Assembly: GCF_012102745.1 (NCBI RefSeq)
Contig: NZ_JAAVSY010000002.1
Location: forward strand, 1-64,000
DNA: 64,000 nucleotides
Direction of reading: 5' to 3'
Source of the DNA: Haematospirillum sp. H4485
Lineage (GTDB): Bacteria > Pseudomonadota > Alphaproteobacteria > Rhodospirillales > Rhodospirillaceae
The notes below the pieces were generated by a model. The model saw nothing but the letters and a program-made list of their open reading frames with translations. It was not told where the DNA came from and did not search any database. Position 1 is the first letter of the stretch; each line of letters opens with the position of its first letter. A program made the position numbers and the translations under genes. Below are positions 28,983-39,124 of this stretch, piece by piece.

Positions 28983-31900
28983 GGTTTCGATTCTCCTTGT
29001 ACCGGCGCAGAACCAGAGGCCCGGCGGGCCTGGTCCGCCGGATGTTCAATCAGGCGTGCAAAAAGGGCTGATACCTGCCTGTACACATGATCCATGCGTT
29101 CCTTCAGGTGCGGGAAATCAGGTTCCCCGGCTGAATGGGCCAGACGCGCACACAGGCCGGGTGGCACCTCCTGCTCCCGGAAAACGCCGTCGATGGAATA
29201 GCGCAAAATGCCCTGCAGTCCAAGCCAGAGTTCCTGAGCCTCCTGCAACAGGTCCGCATCAGGGGATTCAAGGAAACCTGCGTCCCGCAGACGATCGATG
29301 GCACCGGCGATATTGGTATCCAGAACAGCAGGCTGTGCATTGGCATGCCGAAGCAAAAGATACTGCACGATAAATTCGATATCCACCAATCCACCACGCC
29401 ATAACTTGACATCAAACATATTGGCGGCCCGGCGTTCACGGGCCATACGGACCCGCATATCCGCAACATCCAGCAGCAACGAACCCGGATCAGGAGGCAT
29501 GCCAAGAGACTGCACAAGAGCCTGGGAAACCCGTCGGGCCAAGTCTGGATCCCCGCATACAACCCGAGCCCGCGTCTGGGCCATGCGCTCCCACGTCCAT
29601 GCCGACTCAGCGTTATACCGGACAAAGGCATCCAGACTGACTGCCAGCGGTCCCTTTGATCCTGACGGACGAAGGCGCATGTCCACCTCGTAGAGAATAC
29701 CTGCAGGGGTCATGGCCGTAACCGCATTGACAAACCGCTGGGTCAGACGGATGAACCAAGTACTGGCCGCCAAAGGAACCGGGCCATCCGACGTTTCACA
29801 ATCTGCTGGAAAATCATAAATGAGGGTCAGATCAAGGTCGGAGGTTACGGTCATTTCCCGCCCGCCCATCTTCCCCAAGGCCAGAACCACCAAGGCCCCA
29901 CCCGGGACACGCCCGTGACGAAGGGAAAATTCGCGTTCTGTTTCACGCAGGAGGCGATCAAGCACCACATCGGCAACAGCCGTCAGAGCCTCGCCCGCCG
30001 GACGGGGAGCAACCATGTGACGCAGCACCTGCACCCCAACCTGAAACTTCCGCCCGTTGACCCAGATCCGGCACAGGTCCAGCACATCCTCGAACGCCGA
30101 TGTTCCGGCAAGGATCCGGTCAAGATCAGCCCCCAAGGCATCCCGGTCGGGCAGCGGAGCCAGAAAATCCCGGGCCATAACCGCATCAAACAACCCGGGG
30201 CGACGGGCGAGAATACCCGCAAGACGCGGGGCATCCCCCATAATATCGGCCAGCAGATCCAGCAGCCGGTCATTGTCATACAGAAGCGAGAAGATCTGTA
30301 TGCCGGCCGGCAGACCCCGCAGAAACTCATCAAAACGGTAAAAGGCTTCATCGGGACGGAATGTCCTGCCCAGCGCCCGCAACAAGGTTGGCACCAGCTC
30401 GGTCAATACCTCACGCGCCCGGGTCGAGCGGGTCACCCGATAGCGGCCATGATGCCAGGCACGGATCATTGCAGCAATGGCACGGGGATTGGTATAGCCC
30501 AACCCCGAAAGGGTCTGCAGGGTTTCCGGATCATCCTCATGGCCTGTAAAAACCAGACTTCCTCCCTGCCCGTCCGGGGTCTCGGTACCAAGACCGGGAG
30601 CATCACCAAAAAGTGCGGCATAGTGGGTTTCAACCGTACACAGAACGGCCTGTATGGCCTGGTCAAACGATGCCAGGTCCGGCCACCCGAGGAAACAGGC
30701 CAGATGCGCCCGGCGCTCCGGATCCAGGGGCAGGGTCTGTGTCCGAGCGTCATCAATCATTTGCAGCCGGTGCTCCACCGTCCTGAGAAACTGATAGCAT
30801 CGGCTCAGGTCATCACGCACAGTGCCGGTAATCCGCCCGGCATCTGCAAGGGCATCAAGGGCGTCAAGGGTTCGGGAAAGGCGCAATCCCGGTACACGCC
30901 CGCCCCAGATCAACTGCTGGGTCTGGGCAAAAAACTCGATCTCCCGGATACCCCCACGGCCGAGCTTGATGTTGTGACCGGCTACGGCAACATGCCCTCC
31001 TCCCTTATGGGCATGGATCTGACGCTTGATGGAGTGAATATCCTGTATCGCATTGAAGTCGAGTGATTTTCGCCACACAAACGGACGCAGTCCGGACAGG
31101 AACTCACGACCGCGCACAATGTCACCGGCAACCGGGCGCGCCTTGATCATCGCCGCCCGTTCCCAGTTCTGACCAAAACTTTCATAGTAAATTTCCGCAG
31201 CCTGCACCGACAGCGCCAAGGCTGTCGATCCCGGATCCGGACGCAGGCGCAAATCGGTGCGGAAGACATACCCGTCGGCCGTACGTTCTTCCAGAAGACG
31301 CATCAGATCACGGGTCAGGCGGACATAGAATTCTGATGGAGACTTGCGCCCCCGGTACCGGATTTTCTCCTCGTCGTAGAGGACAACCAGATCAATATCA
31401 GAGGAGTAGTTCAGCTCGAAAGCACCCAGCTTGCCCAGCGCCAGGATCATGTAGCCACAATCCTTCTGGGGATCGTCGGCATGGGGAAGATCAATCTGTC
31501 CCGTGTTCTGCGCCGCACGCAACAAGGCTGTCACACACAGTCGCAAGGCCATGTCCGCAAAATCGGACAATGCCGCACTGACCCGAATGGAATCCCAGAC
31601 ACCTGCCATATCCGCAAGGCCAGCCAGCATGGACATCCGCCGCTTGGCCACGCGCAAGGCCTTCATCAGCTCGGGCGTGGTTACGGGCTGTGCCAACTCC
31701 TGCCTCAGGGTATGCAGCAACACCGTTATTTCGACATCCGGCCCGCGCGAGGACAGGGAGAAGAAAAAAGCCGGCTCCTGCAAAAGGCAGGCGGTCAGAA
31801 ACGGACTGTTGCCAAAACAACTTTCCAGAACCCTCTGGACATCAGGATGACCGGATACCATATCCGGTACAGGAACCAACTGCTCTGTACAAGAATCCAC

Positions 31901-32059
31901 AAAACGCGCCACCACGTCCTGCCAGTGTTCCATCGCCACGGCGACTTTCAGGCGGTCAAAGGGAAGTGGCAAAGCCGACCAGTCACCCCACTCCAGCAGG
32001 GCTGGCAAGGGCGCGGGTTCGGACTTGCGGATAAACAGGGGAACGGGCACGTCAGGCAT
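28979..32059 (-). CDS. glnE: Bifunctional glutamine synthetase adenylyltransferase/deadenylase
   Basis: Adds and removes AMP on glutamine synthetase in response to nitrogen status through PII. The 1026-residue protein has two nucleotidyltransferase domains, each with its metal-binding motif: GKLGAFELNYSSDIDLVVLYD in the N-terminal (deadenylase) half and GKMGGREMTVTSDLDLTLIYDF in the C-terminal (adenylyltransferase) half. Each is followed by a helical GlnD-PII-uridylyltransferase-type domain. Length fits the family. Together with PtsP and the Aap transporter in this window it points to active nitrogen control. Starts divergently from the YhdP-like gene, 83 bases away. Confidence 0.96.
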   Translation of the reverse strand: MPDVPVPLFIRKSEPAPLPALLEWGDWSALPLPFDRLKVAVAMEHWQDVVARFVDSCTEQLVPVPDMVSGHPDVQRVLESCFGNSPFLTACLLQEPAFFFSLSSRGPDVEITVLLHTLRQELAQPVTTPELMKALRVAKRRMSMLAGLADMAGVWDSIRVSAALSDFADMALRLCVTALLRAAQNTGQIDLPHADDPQKDCGYMILALGKLGAFELNYSSDIDLVVLYDEEKIRYRGRKSPSEFYVRLTRDLMRLLEERTADGYVFRTDLRLRPDPGSTALALSVQAAEIYYESFGQNWERAAMIKARPVAGDIVRGREFLSGLRPFVWRKSLDFNAIQDIHSIKRQIHAHKGGGHVAVAGHNIKLGRGGIREIEFFAQTQQLIWGGRVPGLRLSRTLDALDALADAGRITGTVRDDLSRCYQFLRTVEHRLQMIDDARTQTLPLDPERRAHLACFLGWPDLASFDQAIQAVLCTVETHYAALFGDAPGLGTETPDGQGGSLVFTGHEDDPETLQTLSGLGYTNPRAIAAMIRAWHHGRYRVTRSTRAREVLTELVPTLLRALGRTFRPDEAFYRFDEFLRGLPAGIQIFSLLYDNDRLLDLLADIMGDAPRLAGILARRPGLFDAVMARDFLAPLPDRDALGADLDRILAGTSAFEDVLDLCRIWVNGRKFQVGVQVLRHMVAPRPAGEALTAVADVVLDRLLRETEREFSLRHGRVPGGALVVLALGKMGGREMTVTSDLDLTLIYDFPADCETSDGPVPLAASTWFIRLTQRFVNAVTAMTPAGILYEVDMRLRPSGSKGPLAVSLDAFVRYNAESAWTWERMAQTRARVVCGDPDLARRVSQALVQSLGMPPDPGSLLLDVADMRVRMARERRAANMFDVKLWRGGLVDIEFIVQYLLLRHANAQPAVLDTNIAGAIDRLRDAGFLESPDADLLQEAQELWLGLQGILRYSIDGVFREQEVPPGLCARLAHSAGEPDFPHLKERMDHVYRQVSALFARLIEHPADQARRASGSAPVQGESKP

Positions 32060-32142
32060 TCCAATTCAGTCTGTTTTACCGCAGACTGCGGGAGCCGGAA
32101 CGAACGGTCAAGGCTGAACTCTGTCTCGGGGTTATTGCCGGC

Positions 32143-35100
32143 ATGATGACAAAAATCGGGGTTGTTGTGATTCAAAAGGGCGTAAGTCAATTTTTGCGTA
32201 TTCTGGCGGGTATCCTGTTTGCAGTACTGCTGGCAGCCGGTGCCATAACGTGGCGGCTGGACCAGGGGCCTGTGGCGCTCGACACCCTGACACCTTACCT
32301 GGAAGATGCCCTGTCCGACCCACAAGCGAATGTACGGGTTTCCATTGAGCATACCGAACTGCGCTGGGATCACGGGCTTGGCTCTGTCGGATTACGCCTT
32401 CAGGGAACACGCGTGACAGACAACCAGGGGAGCCTTGTCGCACGCTTCCCCGGATTGGGTATTACTGTTGAACCGTGGTGGCTTCTGCAAGGCCGCATTT
32501 ACCCGAGGATGATCCGGATCATCAATCCCAGCATCCTGATGATCCGGGACAAGAACGGCCAGATACGCCTGGGCATGTCAGACCTGCCGGATAACCCGAT
32601 GCGCTTGCCGGAAGAACAAGGACACACAGAGCCGGACAGTACGGCAACAGAAACAACAACCGATTTTGTGCAGGGGATTCTGGCATCCCTGACCAACCAT
32701 GGTTCACCCGATGGCACACCGGGCAGCGTCGTCCTGTCGCATCTGTCACTGTTACAAATCAGCGATGCCAGCATGGTGGTTATCGACAGAGTAGCCGGAA
32801 TGACATGGCACATTCCCCAAGCATCTGCCGACATGACCCGCGCCCGTGGTCAGCTCGATTTTGATGCCGACCTGGAACTGGCCACATCACAAGACACGAC
32901 ACATCTGGATCTGACGGGCTCCTACAGCGCCCGCTCCCGTCATCTCGAAGCCAGACTGGAAACACGGGACCTGCGTCCGTCCATCCTGTCCGGCCTGTCC
33001 GGAGCGCTGGCTCCGCTGGCCGGCCTGGATATCCCGCTGAGCGGCACCGTAGAAACACGCCTTGCCTTGGGTGAGCAGACAACCTTTGTCTCAGGGACCG
33101 CTCATATCACCGGAAAATCAGGCGTTCTTCACCTCCCTGAACCGATAGAAGGTGATATCCCTGTCAAATCCTTGGAAATAGGACTGAAGATAACAGCGGA
33201 CCTGCAGGAGATTCAGCTGGAAACGCTGATGCTGAATCTGGACGGAACCACCGTCACGGCCCAGGGCCACCTTCAGCCCGGGACAGAGACCACACCTCCC
33301 TCGGGGCAGGTCACCGTCTCTGTCGATGCACTTCCGGTCAACCGGCTCCGTAATCTGTGGCCCACCGCACTTGCGGTCAATCCAAGAACATGGATTACGG
33401 AGAACCTGGAGGATGGAATCGTACGCAACGGGTCATGGGCATTCGACTTGGGTACCGATGAACACAATACCATCACACTCAAGGCTCTTTCCGGTACGGC
33501 ACAGGCTGAAGGAGTCACCGTCCACTACCTGCGCCCCATGCCCCCCGTATCCGACACACACGCCGCCATTTCTTTCACAGGGGATACTGTCGGCATTACG
33601 GTTCAAAGCGGACACTCTGGCGCGCTCAAGGTCACAGGCGGAACGATCGCACTTGAAAAACTGGACCAGGATGACAATACGGCTGCCGTCAATCTGTCCA
33701 TAACCGGCCCATTGCCTGAAGCTTTAGCCCTTATTGACAACAAACCGTTGGGCTACGCCCGCAAGATCGGCATTGTACCGGACAAAACAGCCGGCCATGT
33801 GGAAACAGAACTGAAGCTGTCATTCCCCCTGCTGAGCAACCTTCCCCTGGATCAGTTGTCTGTCCATGCCAACGTGCAGGCAAAGGACGTGTCGATTGCC
33901 AATCTGGTCTTCAACCAGAATCTGGAAAAGACCCGCATCACCATGGCGGTAACAGCACAAAACCTTGAGGCAAAGGGAGAGGGAGAGATCGGCGGGATCC
34001 CCGCCCGCTTTACATGGACGGAAAATTTTTCCGGCACCCCCTTTGCCAGCCGGTACCTGGTGGATGCTACCATTGCACAGGATAAAAGGCCCGTTGTCGG
34101 CCTGACCTTTACACCCTTTGACGGAGAATGGATCAAAGGACCCATTACCGCAAAGGCCGACATGACAACCCAAAGCGACGGCCATGCCACACTGAACGTG
34201 GACGCTGATCTGACCGCAGCCCATGCCTCAATACCCGGACTTGGGTGGGTCAAACCCACCGGAAAACCAGGACATGCCAAGGCAAAGCTGCTGCTGCGCG
34301 GACAGAATGTAACCGAAGTGCCATCGTTTTCAGCCAGCGTTGCACCGGACCTGACCATACGTGGGGCCCTGAATGTCGGACGCAACAGCACACTGGCAGA
34401 CTTACGCCTGGATACGGTGCGGATCAACGGCACAGACGCAAAAGTCCGGATCCGGCCATCCAGGGACAGCGATGGCCTGAATGTTACGATCACCGGCTCA
34501 ACCCTCGACTTGTCGCCCCTGTTCTCCGGCCAGGATGACAGCGAAGGCAACAGCAAAAAGGAGCCGGACAGAACATCCAGCATGGCCGATGATGCTCCCC
34601 TGCCGGAGGATATACCGACAACCCCGCTGATGGTCACACACCTGGATTTTTCCAAAGTCCTGATGTCAGAGCATGGGGGACTGGGAGACCTGAAAGTATC
34701 TGCGGCACGTCGCAACGGTCGCTTTGAAAGTGTACAGGCAACAGCCCGTGTCGATGAAGGAAAACCGGCAGAATTCCGGATTACCCCCTCAGGGGAACAG
34801 GATGGAAGACATCTGACCCTGCGCACATCGGATGCCGGTGCACTGGCCCGTGCGCTGGGCATTGTCACGACAATGCGGGGCGGAGAGCTTCAGGTCAACG
34901 GAACCCTGAGTCGTCATGGTGTGGCCCGGGGCACCGCGACGGTCGGTCAATACCGGCTGGTGGATGCCCCGCTTCTGGCCCGGATCCTGTCCGTTGCCGC
35001 CCTGACCGGTATTCTGGATACCTTGCGGGGTGAAGGCATTGCCTTCGAATCCCTGGAAGCTCCCTTCGTGTACGACAGCGACCGCAACAGGCTGACCCTG

Positions 35101-35439
35101 AATGACTTCCGGACCCACGGGGCATCACTTGGCATGACCGGGCGCGGAACTGTATGGTTTTCCGAAGGCCAAATTGACGTAGCAGGCTCCATCATACCGG
35201 CCTATGCCCTGAACAGCCTGGTCGGAAAGATCCCCTTGATCGGGCAGATCCTGACCGGTTTTGAGAAAGACGGCGGCCTGATTGGTGCCAACTACGCCAT
35301 ACGGGGCACAACCAGCGAACCGTCTATTTCTGTCAATCCCCTCAGCGCCCTTGCGCCGGGCTTTCTGCGTCGGCTGTTCAATCTGGGACAGGGCAGCACC
35401 ACGAACGAGGCCGAACCTCAACCGGCACCTTCTCCTTGA
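32143..35439 (+). CDS. YhdP/AsmA-like envelope lipid-transport protein
   Basis: A 1098-residue protein with one N-terminal membrane segment (about 18-38) and a very long, repetitive beta-strand-rich periplasmic part. The beginning (ALDTLTPYLEDALSD, WRLDQGPV) and overall size match the DUF3971/YhdP branch of AsmA-like proteins, proposed to bridge inner and outer membrane for phospholipid transport. The C-terminal AsmA_2-like end (GTVWFSEGQIDVAGSIIPAYALNSLVGKIPLIGQIL...) is clear. ATG ATG at 32143/32146. Its last 22 bases overlap the convergent EamA transporter gene. Confidence 0.87.
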   Translation: MMTKIGVVVIQKGVSQFLRILAGILFAVLLAAGAITWRLDQGPVALDTLTPYLEDALSDPQANVRVSIEHTELRWDHGLGSVGLRLQGTRVTDNQGSLVARFPGLGITVEPWWLLQGRIYPRMIRIINPSILMIRDKNGQIRLGMSDLPDNPMRLPEEQGHTEPDSTATETTTDFVQGILASLTNHGSPDGTPGSVVLSHLSLLQISDASMVVIDRVAGMTWHIPQASADMTRARGQLDFDADLELATSQDTTHLDLTGSYSARSRHLEARLETRDLRPSILSGLSGALAPLAGLDIPLSGTVETRLALGEQTTFVSGTAHITGKSGVLHLPEPIEGDIPVKSLEIGLKITADLQEIQLETLMLNLDGTTVTAQGHLQPGTETTPPSGQVTVSVDALPVNRLRNLWPTALAVNPRTWITENLEDGIVRNGSWAFDLGTDEHNTITLKALSGTAQAEGVTVHYLRPMPPVSDTHAAISFTGDTVGITVQSGHSGALKVTGGTIALEKLDQDDNTAAVNLSITGPLPEALALIDNKPLGYARKIGIVPDKTAGHVETELKLSFPLLSNLPLDQLSVHANVQAKDVSIANLVFNQNLEKTRITMAVTAQNLEAKGEGEIGGIPARFTWTENFSGTPFASRYLVDATIAQDKRPVVGLTFTPFDGEWIKGPITAKADMTTQSDGHATLNVDADLTAAHASIPGLGWVKPTGKPGHAKAKLLLRGQNVTEVPSFSASVAPDLTIRGALNVGRNSTLADLRLDTVRINGTDAKVRIRPSRDSDGLNVTITGSTLDLSPLFSGQDDSEGNSKKEPDRTSSMADDAPLPEDIPTTPLMVTHLDFSKVLMSEHGGLGDLKVSAARRNGRFESVQATARVDEGKPAEFRITPSGEQDGRHLTLRTSDAGALARALGIVTTMRGGELQVNGTLSRHGVARGTATVGQYRLVDAPLLARILSVAALTGILDTLRGEGIAFESLEAPFVYDSDRNRLTLNDFRTHGASLGMTGRGTVWFSEGQIDVAGSIIPAYALNSLVGKIPLIGQILTGFEKDGGLIGANYAIRGTTSEPSISVNPLSALAPGFLRRLFNLGQGSTTNEAEPQPAPSP

Positions 35440-36341
35440 AGCGGAGAAGGACGCCGCCCCCGGATCAGGCGCCCGTCGAGTACAGCAAGGCCCAGCGCAA
35501 TAAGGGCCATGCCTGCCCCATGGCGGGGCTCCAGCTGCTCTTCCAAGAACAGGAATCCCAGAACAACGGCACTGACCGGAATCAGGAAGGTAACAAGGGA
35601 CGCATTGGACGCCCCGACACGATCCAGCAGGTTATAAAACAGCAGGTAGGCACAGACCGTTGACAGAACGGCAAGCCCAAGAACCGCACCCCATGCCGGG
35701 ATACCGGGAACAGGCAGGGCCCACGGCGTTTCCAGAACCAGGGCAAGGGGCACCAGAACCAAGGCTGCCCCGGTAATGCTTCCCACCGTAACGATCAAGG
35801 GGGATACGCCGTCCTGCTGCGCAAGGTAACGCCCATAAATCGCCGCCATGGCATACGACAGGCTGGCGACCAGCACCGCACCTTGGGCCAGAACAGACAG
35901 ACCGATGCCATCAAGGGCATCCAGACCTGTCATCACCACCACACCACCAAATCCCAGCACCACACCAAGGCATTTGCCCGGTGTCATCCTCTCCTCGCGG
36001 ATCAGAACATGGGCCAACAAAACGGTAAACAAAGGTGTTGTTGCATTCAGGATTGAAGCCACACCGGCTGAAACCGTCCCCTGGGCCCAGGCAATCAGGA
36101 CCTGTGGAATCGCATTGTTCAGCAACCCCATGGCAACAAAAGCAAGAAAGGGCGCAGACCAGATCAGGAAAAACTGACCCAGGACCAGCAACAGGCCCCA
36201 CAGAAACGGCAAGGCACAAAAAACCCGCAAGGCAACCAACGTAAAGGGCGGGATCTCAGGGACGGCAACACCGACGAAGAAAAAAGCACCACCCCAAAGA
36301 ACCGACAAAAGAACAAGCAAGCCCCATTCCCGCACCCCCAT
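35418..36341 (-). CDS. DMT superfamily (EamA) transporter
   Basis: Small-molecule exporter or importer with two EamA repeats and about ten membrane segments in 307 residues. The start MGVREWGLLVLLSVLWGGAFFFVGVAVPEIPPFTLVALRV is the classical DMT opening. ATG at 36341 is used; GTG at 36344 is possible. The open frame extends 135 codons upstream, antisense to the divergent DUF455 gene, and is not hydrophobic, so I excluded it. Substrate cannot be predicted. It overlaps the YhdP-like gene tail to tail by 22 bases, so transcription read-through or antisense contact is likely. Confidence 0.9.
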   Translation of the reverse strand: MGVREWGLLVLLSVLWGGAFFFVGVAVPEIPPFTLVALRVFCALPFLWGLLLVLGQFFLIWSAPFLAFVAMGLLNNAIPQVLIAWAQGTVSAGVASILNATTPLFTVLLAHVLIREERMTPGKCLGVVLGFGGVVVMTGLDALDGIGLSVLAQGAVLVASLSYAMAAIYGRYLAQQDGVSPLIVTVGSITGAALVLVPLALVLETPWALPVPGIPAWGAVLGLAVLSTVCAYLLFYNLLDRVGASNASLVTFLIPVSAVVLGFLFLEEQLEPRHGAGMALIALGLAVLDGRLIRGRRPSPLQGEGAG

Positions 36342-36544
36342 CACTGTACCCGCCACGTTTGCATTCCCTGCCTGAAAAGTGTTGTTGAAAACAGGAGTCC
36401 GGCACCCGAAAACTCCTGAAGGAAAAATACCTGAACAGATAAGGGCAAACCTGTCATCTGGTTTTATCCTGAACAGACCATTGACCCGGAACCGGGGCTG
36501 CGATACCCCTGCCCGGATACTCTGGTCAACAGGAATGCTGTACA

Positions 36545-37387
36545 GTGTTTGCCACCATCTCCGACGCTGCTCATGCGGTTCTGACAACAGAAGATCCTGC
36601 CCGTAAATGTCTGCTGACACGGCGGCTTTTCCTGCTGTGGGAACGAACCGGACTGCCACCGGCAGGACAGACCCTGCCACCGGACAGGCCGGCACGACCG
36701 GAACATCCCGCCCTTCTGCCCCCCCGGGATATGCCGAAGCGATCAACAGGACCGGGAAAGGGGCGCATTAGCCTGATCCATGCCTTGGCACACATCGAAC
36801 TGAATGCGGTTGATCTGGCTTGGGACATTGTTGCCCGCTTCAATGATGAAAGAATGCCCGTCGCCTTTTACAAGGACTGGATCCGGGTTGCTGATGACGA
36901 AGCCGGGCACTTCATGATGCTGGAAGGGGCGCTGCGTCGGCACGACTCCTTCTATGGTGCTCTGCCCGCCCATGACGGGCTGTGGCAAGCCGCCGAGAAA
37001 ACAACAGGGTCACTGTCCGCGCGCCTGGCCCTTGTCCCCATGACACTGGAAGCACGCGGACTGGATACCACACCTGCAACAGAAGATCGCTTGCGGGCGC
37101 AAGGAGAGCATGATCTGGCCGACATGCTGCACGTGATCTTCGAGGATGAAATCCGCCACGTCCACAGCGGCGTGCGGTGGCTGACCTACCTGGCCCAACG
37201 CGACAACCAGGACCCCGCAGCCCTGTTTGCCACCCATATCCAGACCCTGTACCCCGGGGGCCTGAAACCACCTTTTAATGTAGAGGCCCGCACACAGGCC
37301 GGCTTCCCGGAGAGCTGGTACCGGCCACTACAGGCAGAACCAACACCACGGGAAGCGCAACACCCTGTTACAACAGCGGTGGACTGA
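36545..37387 (+). CDS. DUF455 family ferritin-like protein
   Basis: A 280-residue protein of the DUF455 family, with a ferritin-like helical bundle expected to bind a di-metal centre. Potential ligands are visible in HIELNAVDLAWDI, DWIRVADDEAGHFMML and IFEDEIRHVHSGVRW (E, E..H and E..H sets). No enzymatic role is established for bacterial members. The start is GTG at 36545 with AGGA ten bases upstream. It is divergent from the EamA gene and its 3' end overlaps purN by 20 bases in convergent orientation. Confidence 0.85.
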   Translation: MFATISDAAHAVLTTEDPARKCLLTRRLFLLWERTGLPPAGQTLPPDRPARPEHPALLPPRDMPKRSTGPGKGRISLIHALAHIELNAVDLAWDIVARFNDERMPVAFYKDWIRVADDEAGHFMMLEGALRRHDSFYGALPAHDGLWQAAEKTTGSLSARLALVPMTLEARGLDTTPATEDRLRAQGEHDLADMLHVIFEDEIRHVHSGVRWLTYLAQRDNQDPAALFATHIQTLYPGGLKPPFNVEARTQAGFPESWYRPLQAEPTPREAQHPVTTAVD

Positions 37388-38054
37388 CCAAGGCTTGTCC
37401 GGATCCTTCTGCCGTATCCCCCCCAACGGATTTGGCCCTGGCCCCATCGATCAAAAACCTACCCATAACCAACCGACGCAGGGCCTCCGGATAAATCCTG
37501 TGTTCCTGTTCCAGAACCCGGGAAGCCAGTGTATCCGGGGTATCCCCTGACAGAACAGGAACCGCTGCCTGCATCAGAATTGGCCCGTCATCCAGGGCCG
37601 GGCGTACAATGTGCACCGTACACCCGTGCACACGGACCCCAGCCTCAAGAGCCTGCCGGTGCGTGTGCAATCCCTTGAAGGATGGCAGCAAGGATGGATG
37701 GATATTGATGATCCGGTCCTGCCAGCCACGAATGAACCCGGCGGACAGAACCCTCATAAAGCCGGCGAGGCACACAAACTCCACGCCAGACTCCCGCAGG
37801 CAGGCATCCAGGGCCGCATCAAAATCTTCCCGTGAGGGAAAACTCTGATGCGGGATAACCGTTGTAGGAACACCAGCCGTCCGGGCACGATCCAGGGCAT
37901 AAACATCGGGAACATTGGATATGACGCGAACAACAGAGGCCGGAAAATCCGGCCTGTCCGCCGCATCAAGCAAGGCCTGAAGATTGGATCCCCGGCCGGA
38001 CACAAGCACCCCGACCCTGGCACGGGACGATGCCGCTGCTGTCATGGCTCCCAT
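37368..38054 (-). CDS. purN: Phosphoribosylglycinamide formyltransferase
   Basis: Transfers a formyl group from 10-formyl-THF to GAR, the third step of purine synthesis. The 228 residues show [16 protein letters not shown] at the start, the catalytic Asn-His-Asp set with [35 protein letters not shown], and [16 protein letters not shown] at 38054 overlaps purM by 13 bases; ATG at 38045 would give a four-base ATGA overlap and is equally plausible. The C-terminus runs about 20 residues beyond the typical end and overlaps DUF455 tail to tail. Confidence 0.95.
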   Translation of the reverse strand: MGAMTAAASSRARVGVLVSGRGSNLQALLDAADRPDFPASVVRVISNVPDVYALDRARTAGVPTTVIPHQSFPSREDFDAALDACLRESGVEFVCLAGFMRVLSAGFIRGWQDRIINIHPSLLPSFKGLHTHRQALEAGVRVHGCTVHIVRPALDDGPILMQAAVPVLSGDTPDTLASRVLEQEHRIYPEALRRLVMGRFLIDGARAKSVGGDTAEGSGQALVSPPLL

Positions 38055-39124
38055 GCCTTTTCCAGCCCCTCCATCAGAACCGCCTCCCCCCCCGGGGCAC
38101 GTTCAACCAGAGAGCCAACAACACGGGCCTGCTCACCAAAAGACTGCAACAGGCCCAAGGTCTCCCCGACATGGTCCGGTGACACCACCATGATCATACC
38201 CAGACCGCAGTTGAACGTCCGCGCCATCTCCCGTGCCGTCACCCCACCCTCGCGGGATAGCCACTGGAACACAGAAGGCAAGGGAACAGCCGCCATATCC
38301 AGCGATGCCGCCAGATGGCCGGGCAGGACGCGGGGAATATTCTCGGGAAAACCGCCACCAGTAATATGGGCCAATGCCTTGGCATACCCGGCCCGCACCG
38401 CGGCCAGGCAACTTTTCACGTATATCCGTGTCGGAACCAGAAGCGCCCGCCCCAGCGACATCTCTGGCGCGAAGGGGGCTGGAGCATCCCAGCCAAGCCC
38501 CGTTCTTTCAACAATACGACGCACCAGGGAATAGCCGTTGGAATGCACCCCGGCAGACGCCAGCCCGATGATCATATCCCCGGCCCGGCACCCGGATCCG
38601 TCAATCAAGGACCCCCGCTCGGCTGCACCAACGGCAAAACCGGCGAGGTCGTAATCCTTGCCGGTGTACAGACCCGGCATTTCAGCGGTTTCCCCGCCAA
38701 TCAGGGCACAACCGGCCTGGCGACACCCTTCACTGATCCCGGCAATAATGGTGCGGGCACGCTCCACATCCAGGGATCCGGTGGCAAAGTAGTCCAGAAA
38801 GAACAGGGGTTCGGCCCCCTGCACAACCAGATCGTTGACACACATCGCAACAAGGTCAATACCAACCGTATCGTGACAGTCGGCATCGATGGCGATTTTC
38901 AGTTTGGTACCAACGCCGTCGTTTGCAGCACACAGGACCGGATCCTGAAAGCCGGCGGCCCGAAGGTCAAAAAGACCCCCGAAACCGCCCAGTGCCGAAT
39001 CCGATCCGGGACGTGCTGTTGAACGGGCAAGGGGTTTGATGGCTTGCACAAGGGCGTTTCCGGCGTCAATGTCAACGCCGGCATCCCTGTAACTTAGCCC
39101 TTTGGGTTCGGAAGGAGTAGTAAT
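38042..39124 (-). CDS. purM: Phosphoribosylformylglycinamidine cyclo-ligase
   Basis: ATP-dependent ring closure giving AIR, the fifth step of purine synthesis; coupled to purN downstream. The sequence has [23 protein letters not shown] at the N-terminus, [50 protein letters not shown] and [16 protein letters not shown], all PurM hallmarks. The start is unusual: no ATG is near. By family alignment the initiator falls on an ATT codon at 39124-39122 (then [13 protein letters not shown]), five bases after GAGG. Alternatives are GTG 39145, TTG 39151 and TTG 39172. The product is certain; the exact start is not. Confidence 0.93.
   Translation of the reverse strand: MTTPSEPKGLSYRDAGVDIDAGNALVQAIKPLARSTARPGSDSALGGFGGLFDLRAAGFQDPVLCAANDGVGTKLKIAIDADCHDTVGIDLVAMCVNDLVVQGAEPLFFLDYFATGSLDVERARTIIAGISEGCRQAGCALIGGETAEMPGLYTGKDYDLAGFAVGAAERGSLIDGSGCRAGDMIIGLASAGVHSNGYSLVRRIVERTGLGWDAPAPFAPEMSLGRALLVPTRIYVKSCLAAVRAGYAKALAHITGGGFPENIPRVLPGHLAASLDMAAVPLPSVFQWLSREGGVTAREMARTFNCGLGMIMVVSPDHVGETLGLLQSFGEQARVVGSLVERAPGGEAVLMEGLEKAWEP

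Noticed and set aside
29915-31066. 383-codon plus-strand frame inside glnE
   Set aside because: Antisense shadow in GC-rich coding DNA; glnE is intact across it.
33852-34868. 338-codon minus-strand frame opposite the YhdP-like gene
   Set aside because: Ser/Arg/Pro-rich shadow; the plus-strand protein is continuous and family-like.
36342-36746. 135-codon upstream extension of the EamA transporter
   Set aside because: Not hydrophobic, not family-like, and antisense to the DUF455 gene; ATG 36341 gives the classical DMT start.
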